Assembly: GCF_003233655.1 (NCBI RefSeq)
Contig: NZ_CP029832.1
Span: 310,001-374,000, forward strand
Direction of reading: 5' to 3'
DNA: 64,000 nucleotides
Source of the DNA: Azospirillum ramasamyi
GTDB taxonomy: Bacteria > Pseudomonadota > Alphaproteobacteria > Azospirillales > Azospirillaceae
In this document: positions 59,382-64,000 of the stretch, one piece after another
Numbering within the stretch: position 1 is the stretch's first letter
Layout of the letters: every line of letters starts with the position of its first letter
The notes under the pieces: model-generated
What the model saw: only the letters and a program-made list of their open reading frames with translations
Told to the model about the DNA's origin: nothing
The model's database searches: none
Program-made: the position numbers and the translations under genes

Positions 59382-60779
59382 ATGACTGCCGCGCGCCGGC
59401 TGGACCGGCTGTTCTGCGAGCGGGCGCTGCTGGCCGGCGGCTGGGCATCGGGGGTGCTGCTGCGCTTCGACGCGCAGGGGATGATCGCCGGGCTGGAGGC
59501 GGGGCTTGACGCTCCGCCCGCCGGCGCAGAGCGGGCCGCCGGCCCGGTCGTCCCCGGCATGCCGAACCTGCACAGCCACGCCTTCCAGCGGGCGATGGTC
59601 GGGCTGACCGAGCGGTCCGGGCCGGCGGAGGACAGCTTCTGGACCTGGCGGGAGGTGATGTACGGCTTCGTCGGCCGCATCGATCCCGACAGCCTCCAGG
59701 CGGTTGCGGCGATGGCCTATGCCGAGATGCTGGAGCGGGGCTACACGTCGGTGGCGGAGTTCCATTACCTCCACCACGATGCCGCTGGCCGGCCCTATGC
59801 CGATGTGGCCGAGACGTCGAAACGCATCCTCGCCGCGGCGGACGCGGCCGGCATCGGGCTGACCCACCTGCCGGTGCTCTATGCCCAGGGCGGCTTCGGC
59901 GGACAGCCGGCGGGCGAGGGGCAGCGCCGCTTCCTCAACGATCCCGACAGGCTGCTGGCGATCGTCGAGGCCTGCCGCGCCGCACCCGGCGGCCACCGCA
60001 CCGGCCTCGCCCTCCATTCCCTGCGGGCGGTGTCGCCCGACGCCATGGCGGCGGCGCTGAATGGCTTGTCGGCGCTCGACCCGGCGGCGCCGGTCCACAT
60101 CCATATCGCCGAACAGACGGCGGAGGTTGATGCCTGCCTCGCCTGGTCGGGCCGGCGGCCGGTGGAATGGCTGCTCGACCGCGGCTGGCTGGGGCCGTCC
60201 TGGTGCCTCGTCCATGCGACCCACGTCACGCCGGACGAGGTCGCGGGGATCGCGGCGTCGGGCGCCGTCGCCGGTCTCTGCCCGACGACGGAGGCGGATC
60301 TGGGCGACGGGCTGTTCCCGGCCCGCGATTTCCTGGCCCGAGGCGGACGCTTCGGCGTCGGGTCCGACAGTCAGGTCATCATCGACGCCGCGGAGGAATT
60401 GCGGCTGCTGGAGTTCGGGCAGCGGCTGGCCGCGCGGCGGCGCAACCTGCTGGCCCCGGAAGCCGGCGCCTCGACCGGGGCGGCGCTCTACCGGGCGGCG
60501 GTGGCCGGAGGCGCGCAGGCGCTTGGCCTGCCGGAACCGGCGGGCGGTCTCGCCACCGGCCAGCGCGCCGATCTGGTCGTGCTGAACCCGGACGACCCGC
60601 GGCTGTACGGCCGGAACGACGACATGCTGCTGGACTCCTACGTCTTCGCCGGCGCCCGCGACGCGGTGCGCGACGTGGTGGCGGGGGGACGGCTGGTGGT
60701 GCGGGACGGCCGGCATGTCGATGCCGACGCGATCCGCAAGGGCTGGCGTCATGCCGTCGACCGGCTGAACGCCGCCTGA
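59382..60779 (+). CDS. hutF: Formimidoylglutamate deiminase-like amidohydrolase
   Basis: This 465-residue amidohydrolase matches HutF. The metal-binding GMPNLHSHAFQRAMVGLTE is followed by SFWTWREVMYGFVGRIDPD. Further matches are the YTSVAEFHYLHHD stretch, IHIAEQTAEVDACLAWSG, LVHATHVTPDEV, LCPTTEADLGDGLFPARDFL and SDSQVIIDAAEELRLLE. HutF converts N-formimidoyl-glutamate to N-formylglutamate and ammonia in histidine degradation. No hutH, hutU or hutI is in the window, so here it may act on a related formimino compound. GGGGAGG precedes ATG 59382. Confidence 0.88.
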   Translation: MTAARRLDRLFCERALLAGGWASGVLLRFDAQGMIAGLEAGLDAPPAGAERAAGPVVPGMPNLHSHAFQRAMVGLTERSGPAEDSFWTWREVMYGFVGRIDPDSLQAVAAMAYAEMLERGYTSVAEFHYLHHDAAGRPYADVAETSKRILAAADAAGIGLTHLPVLYAQGGFGGQPAGEGQRRFLNDPDRLLAIVEACRAAPGGHRTGLALHSLRAVSPDAMAAALNGLSALDPAAPVHIHIAEQTAEVDACLAWSGRRPVEWLLDRGWLGPSWCLVHATHVTPDEVAGIAASGAVAGLCPTTEADLGDGLFPARDFLARGGRFGVGSDSQVIIDAAEELRLLEFGQRLAARRRNLLAPEAGASTGAALYRAAVAGGAQALGLPEPAGGLATGQRADLVVLNPDDPRLYGRNDDMLLDSYVFAGARDAVRDVVAGGRLVVRDGRHVDADAIRKGWRHAVDRLNAA

Positions 60780-60810
60780 CAAGCACATCGAGGAAGCGGG
60801 GGGTGAGCCC

Positions 60811-61959
60811 ATGACGGCGACCATCGACATTCTGGAACGGCTGATCGCCTTCCGCACCGTCAGCCGCGACAGCAACCTGGATCTAATCCGTTGGGTGCAG
60901 GAGCGGCTGGAGGCCGCCGGTGCCGCCACCCGGCTGGTGCCGAGCGAGGATGGCCGCAAGGCCAACCTGTTCGCGACGCTCGGCCCCGCCGACCGTCCCG
61001 GCGTGATGCTCTCGGGGCACAGCGACGTGGTGCCGGTCGAAGGGCAGGCCTGGACCGGCGATCCCTTCCGGCTGATCCGCCGGGACGGCAAGCTGTTCGG
61101 CCGGGGCACCGCCGACATGAAGGGCTTCATCGCCGCAAGCCTCGCCCTGTTCGACCGCGCCGCCGGACGGACGCTGTCCCAGCCCCTGCATCTTGCGCTG
61201 TCCTATGACGAGGAAATCGGCTGTCTCGGCGTCCGCCGCCTGATCGAGATGATGGCGGCCCTGCCCGTCCGTCCGCGCTTCTGCATCGTCGGCGAGCCGA
61301 CAAGCATGCAGGTGGTCACCGCCCACAAGGGCAAGACGGCGCTCAGCGCCGAGTGCCACGGCGTCGAATGCCATTCGAGCCTGGCGCCGCAGGGCTTGAA
61401 CGCGATCCATATGGCCTGCGACCTGCTGACGGGATTGCGCCGCATCCAGGACCGGCTGCGCGACGAAGGCGCGCATGACGACGCCTATGACGTGCCGTGG
61501 ACCACGATCCATGCCGGGGTCATCCAGGGCGGCGAGGCGCTGAACATCGTGCCGAACCGCTGCCGCCTCGACTTCGAAATCCGCCATCTGCCGCAGGATC
61601 CGGTGGAGCCGCTTCTGGACAGCATCCGGGAGGAGGCCGACGGCATCGTCCGGCGCCTGCGCTCCGACTTCCCCGCCGCCGGGCTGTCGATCGGCGAGCT
61701 GTCCAGCTATCCGGCGCTCGACACCGACGGCAGCGCGGAGGTGGTGGCGTTCGTCAAGGCGCTGACCGGCGGCAACAGCACCGGCAAAATCTCCTTCGGA
61801 ACGGAAGGCGGATTGTTCCAGCGCCGCCTGTCGATGCCCACCGTGGTGTGCGGCCCCGGCAGCATCGGCGAAGCCCACAAGCCCGACGAGTTCATCACCG
61901 AGGAGCAACTGGCCGCCTGCGACCGCATGCTGGATGCCCTGCTCGTCAATCTGACGTGA
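60811..61959 (+). CDS. ArgE-like N-acyl amino acid deacylase (M20 family)
   Basis: This 382-residue M20 enzyme matches the acetylornithine deacetylase ArgE. It has VMLSGHSDVVPVEGQAWTGDPF with the metal His and Asp, GRGTADMKGFIA, SYDEEIGCLGVRRLI, IVGEPTSMQVVTAHKGK, and a final CGPGSIGEAHKPDEFI with the metal His. In the context of HutF it could remove a formyl or acetyl group from glutamate-like products rather than act in arginine synthesis. It is the last gene of the operon, convergent with the RsbQ-like gene. Confidence 0.87.
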   Translation: MTATIDILERLIAFRTVSRDSNLDLIRWVQERLEAAGAATRLVPSEDGRKANLFATLGPADRPGVMLSGHSDVVPVEGQAWTGDPFRLIRRDGKLFGRGTADMKGFIAASLALFDRAAGRTLSQPLHLALSYDEEIGCLGVRRLIEMMAALPVRPRFCIVGEPTSMQVVTAHKGKTALSAECHGVECHSSLAPQGLNAIHMACDLLTGLRRIQDRLRDEGAHDDAYDVPWTTIHAGVIQGGEALNIVPNRCRLDFEIRHLPQDPVEPLLDSIREEADGIVRRLRSDFPAAGLSIGELSSYPALDTDGSAEVVAFVKALTGGNSTGKISFGTEGGLFQRRLSMPTVVCGPGSIGEAHKPDEFITEEQLAACDRMLDALLVNLT

Positions 61960-62020
61960 CCGCGGCGGCGGCGGCGTTCTTATTCACCGCGGCATCAGGG
62001 GCATGGTAGCCGCATACGGA

Positions 62021-62040
62021 TTCCCCGGCCGGCAGGGGAA
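62021..62040. terminator. Possible bidirectional terminator between convergent genes
   Basis: TTCCCC and GGGGAA form a 6-bp stem around GGCCGGCA, directly after which the convergent gene ends at 62043. No T run is present. Confidence 0.4.
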
Positions 62041-62042
62041 CC

Positions 62043-62849
62043 TTACCGCAGGTGGCGGTTCAGCGCGTCGATCACCGTTCCGGGGGCCGATATGTGGGGC
62101 AGATGCCCGGAGGCGTCGAGCACCTCGAAGACGCTGCCGGCCAGATGGTCGCGCAGATACTCCGCCGCTTCCCGGGTGACCGCGGAGTCCTCGCGGGTCT
62201 GGAGGACGACCGCCGGCACCGTCACCTCGGGCAGACGGCTGCGGAGGTCGCTGTTCAGCACGGTCAGCAGAAGCGACAGGGCCATGTCGGGACGCATCGC
62301 CCTCAAGGTGGCAACGAATTCCCGCACGGTCGGATCCTCCACCGGGGCGGACACGACCATCTGTCCGAACTGCGCGGTCCAGCGCAGGTAATCGCGGGCG
62401 GCGCCTTCGACCAGGCCGTCGATGTCCGCGCGCTCGAACCCGCCGCGATAGCCGCCGATGTTGCGGTAGCAGGCCGACGCCCCCAGCAGGACCAGTTTGC
62501 GGAACAGGTGGGGAGCCTTGATCGAGGCGAGGGCCACCACCATGCCCGCGACCGAATGCCCGACGCAGACGCAGCGCTCCACCTTGAGAGCGCTGAGAAC
62601 CGCGACGACATCGCGGGCATAGGCGTCCAGCGTGCCGTAGCGCACATGGTCGTAGTGGATCTGGTTGGCCGGCCCGATCCCCGCCAGATCGAAGGAGAGA
62701 ATGCGGCAGCGGTCCTTGAAAGCATGCACGACATGGCGCCAGGCCGACTGTTCCGTGCCGAATCCGGGAATGAGGACGAGCGTCTCAACCCCGGACCCTG
62801 CCAGAGTGGCGTTATGCCGCTCCAGAATGATGCTGGCGCTTTCGATCAT
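62043..62849 (-). CDS. RsbQ/KAI2-like alpha/beta hydrolase
   Basis: This 268-residue protein is close to Bacillus RsbQ and plant KAI2/D14 receptors. Matches include HNATLAGSGVETLVLIPGFGTEQSAW, SFDLAGIGPAN, YGTLDAYARDVVAVLSALKV, the nucleophile VGHSVAGMV, LLGASACYRNIGGYRGGFE and DASGHLPHIS with the catalytic His. RsbQ activates the PAS phosphatase RsbP under energy stress, perhaps through a small hydrophobic ligand. ATG 62849 gives the family's usual length, though GGAG is immediately adjacent; upstream ATGs at 62888 and 62900 are open alternatives. No RsbP partner is visible in the window. Confidence 0.85.
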   Translation of the reverse strand: MIESASIILERHNATLAGSGVETLVLIPGFGTEQSAWRHVVHAFKDRCRILSFDLAGIGPANQIHYDHVRYGTLDAYARDVVAVLSALKVERCVCVGHSVAGMVVALASIKAPHLFRKLVLLGASACYRNIGGYRGGFERADIDGLVEGAARDYLRWTAQFGQMVVSAPVEDPTVREFVATLRAMRPDMALSLLLTVLNSDLRSRLPEVTVPAVVLQTREDSAVTREAAEYLRDHLAGSVFEVLDASGHLPHISAPGTVIDALNRHLR

Positions 62850-62938
62850 CTCCGGAAGCCCGCTCAATGCAATGGCATATGCAACCATGAAGAGCGGCAT
62901 CCGTGCAAGCCGGAACGCCCGGTCCGGCGGGGGTCAGG

Positions 62939-63478
62939 TCATTCCGGCGTCTTCGCGGCAGCCCCTTCATTCCGTGCCGGCTTGGCCGGAAGCCGCTTCA
63001 GCCAATCCTGCAGCTGCGCGATCTCCCTGGTCTGGTCGTCGATGATCTTCCGGGACAAGGCCAGGAGTTCCGGATCCTTGCCGTATTGCAGCTGGACCTT
63101 CGCCATGTCGACCGCTCCCTGGTGGTGGGCCAGCATCATGCGCGCGAAATCCTGGTCGGCGTCGCCGGTCATCGGCTTGCTCATGTCGCGGTCCATCTTG
63201 CGCATGCCGTCCATGTAGGCCTGCGAGGCCGGATCCCCGGTCAGTTCATGCGGCAGGTGATCGGAGGGCGTGGCATGGTCTTGGGCGTGGCCCTGGGCGT
63301 GGCCCTGGGCATGGTCCTGGCCATGGCCCTGCATTCGGTCATGCGTCGCGGCGGTGCCCGGCTGGTTGCCGGAAGGATTTGTGGAAGGATTTCCGGGTTG
63401 GGCCAGGGCGGTGCCGGCGATGAGGGCCAGCGCCGCGGCGCAAGGCGCGAGGATTCGACGGCATCGGGTGGTCGTCAT
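62939..63478 (-). CDS. Exported DUF305-domain protein
   Basis: This 179-residue protein has a signal peptide (LAPCAAALALIAGTALAQ), a His/Gly/Gln/Asp-rich repeat made by a 12-bp tandem repeat (63271-63330), and a C-terminal DUF305 domain. The domain has MRKMDRDMSKPMTGDADQDFARMMLAHHQGAVDMAKVQL, with the MxxHHxxAxxMA-like motif. DUF305 proteins are often linked to copper or metal tolerance, and the His-rich repeat may bind metal. ATG 63478 follows GGAGAG. Confidence 0.88.
   Translation of the reverse strand: MTTTRCRRILAPCAAALALIAGTALAQPGNPSTNPSGNQPGTAATHDRMQGHGQDHAQGHAQGHAQDHATPSDHLPHELTGDPASQAYMDGMRKMDRDMSKPMTGDADQDFARMMLAHHQGAVDMAKVQLQYGKDPELLALSRKIIDDQTREIAQLQDWLKRLPAKPARNEGAAAKTPE
63271..63330. 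repeat. 12-bp tandem repeat, five copies, in the DUF305 gene
   Basis: Five imperfect copies of a GGGCGTGGCCCT-type unit encode a His-Ala-Gln-Gly/Asp repeat (GHAQ, DHAQ) on the minus strand. Confidence 0.85.
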
Positions 63479-63556
63479 GGTCTGCTCTCCTTTGGCATCG
63501 ACGCCCCACTTTCGTATGGGCGGCTGGAGCGGACAACAGCCCATCCGGTCGGAGGT

Positions 63557-64000
63557 TCACCTCAGCAGGTGGCGCCGAACCTCACCGGCGGCAAGGACCA
63601 CCGCCTCTTCCGCCTTTCTGACATGGCGGGTCATGTTGGCGAAGGAATGGGGAAGCGTGGCGTGCAGCACCAGACGGTGCGGACTCCGCGCCATCTCCAG
63701 CCGCTGGGCGAGGCGCAGGCTGTCGTCGCGCAGACAGTCCAGCCCGGCCGCCGCCACATGCAGCGGCGGCAGCCCCTGCAGATCGGCAAGCAGCGGGGCG
63801 GCGGCCGGATCGCGGGCGATCCCGCCATGGCCGAGATAATGCCGCCAGTACCAGCGCATCCGCTCCGTCGTCAGGCCATAGCGCCCGCCGCCGAAAAGCC
63901 GGTGCGACTCCGTATCGAAATCGTGGGCGAACATGCCATAGAGCAGCATGCCGAAGGACAGCGGCGGGCCGGGCTCGTTCCGCGCATCGAGAGCCAGACC
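63557..64000 (-). CDS. Alpha/beta hydrolase of the HSL (fold-3) family, C-terminal part
   Basis: The gene runs off the right edge; 147 residues of the C-terminal half are present. They contain PPLSFGMLLYGMFAHDFDTES, YGLTTERMRWYWRHYLG, DPAAAPLLADLQGLPPLHV, the catalytic Asp in AAGLDCLRDDSLRLAQRL and the catalytic His in TLPHSFANM. This is the pattern of hormone-sensitive-lipase-like esterases. The nucleophile half is outside the window. Codons stay open upstream of the first internal Met (63949), so that Met is not the start. Confidence 0.82.
   Translation of the reverse strand, partial: GLALDARNEPGPPLSFGMLLYGMFAHDFDTESHRLFGGGRYGLTTERMRWYWRHYLGHGGIARDPAAAPLLADLQGLPPLHVAAAGLDCLRDDSLRLAQRLEMARSPHRLVLHATLPHSFANMTRHVRKAEEAVVLAAGEVRRHLLR

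Noticed and set aside
57522..61130. A 1,202-codon open frame on the minus strand across the ABC ATPase, RidA, ureohydrolase and HutF genes
   Set aside because: It is antisense to four well-supported genes and has a His/Arg/Gly/Val-rich composition typical of GC-rich shadow frames; no domain is recognisable.
1..64000. Mobile elements, CRISPR arrays, tRNA or rRNA genes
   Set aside because: I read for transposase and integrase signatures, spaced repeats of CRISPR size and tRNA-like cloverleaf ends, and saw none that I could support.

Overview
The window looks like chromosomal or chromid DNA of a GC-rich alphaproteobacterium of the Rhodospirillales, closest in character to Azospirillum (inference from base composition, gene families and protein signatures; no search was run). 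Coding density is high. I see no rRNA, tRNA, CRISPR array, insertion sequence or phage gene. Many open frames antisense to real genes are GC-driven shadows and were left out.

Layout. 1-2.3 kb: start of a transketolase, an SDR and a LysR regulator. 2.3-6.4 kb: tryptophan-to-anthranilate operon kynU-kynA-formamidase with a divergent AraC regulator. 6.5-9.4 kb: orphan gene, PHB-depolymerase-family esterase with a CopG regulator, and a small monooxygenase. 9.4-18.3 kb: tripartite tricarboxylate transporter (two tctC, tctB, tctA), a universal stress protein, and a TctD-like regulator followed by a histidine kinase fused to a periplasmic binding domain. 18.3-23.9 kb: LytS/LytTR two-component pair divergent from a serine transporter and L-serine dehydratase. 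24.1-25.7 kb: exported M20 peptidase. 25.7-31.9 kb: minus-strand six-gene operon (LuxE-like, LuxC-like, ABC ATPase, permease, binding protein, SDR) behind a clear TPP riboswitch. 31.9-46.5 kb: curli-like export locus with repeat proteins, a CsgG/HfaB-like lipoprotein, OmpA-like, DUF4384 and DUF4399 proteins, a caspase/FGE protein, a CHASE2 adenylate cyclase and a Crp-family regulator. 46.6-49.3 kb: ECF sigma/anti-sigma unit and small membrane proteins. 49.4-62 kb: LysR regulator and a catabolic operon (MmgE/PrpD, peptide-type ABC transporter, RidA, ureohydrolase, HutF, ArgE-like). 62-64 kb: RsbQ-like hydrolase, DUF305 protein and a partial HSL-family hydrolase.

How parts work together. The TPP-controlled operon pairs uptake with enzymes that could take a carboxylate to an aldehyde and then to an alcohol; I propose salvage of an oxidised thiamine fragment. 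In the curli-like locus, four intergenic sites fit TGTG-N8-CACA exactly and a fifth fits 7 of 8; they precede exported-protein genes or operons, and one of these operons encodes the adenylate cyclase. This suggests a local cAMP-Crp circuit. Upstream of the serine transporter, CCGCTC occurs four times at an exact 20-bp period, plausibly the binding array of the adjacent LytTR regulator.
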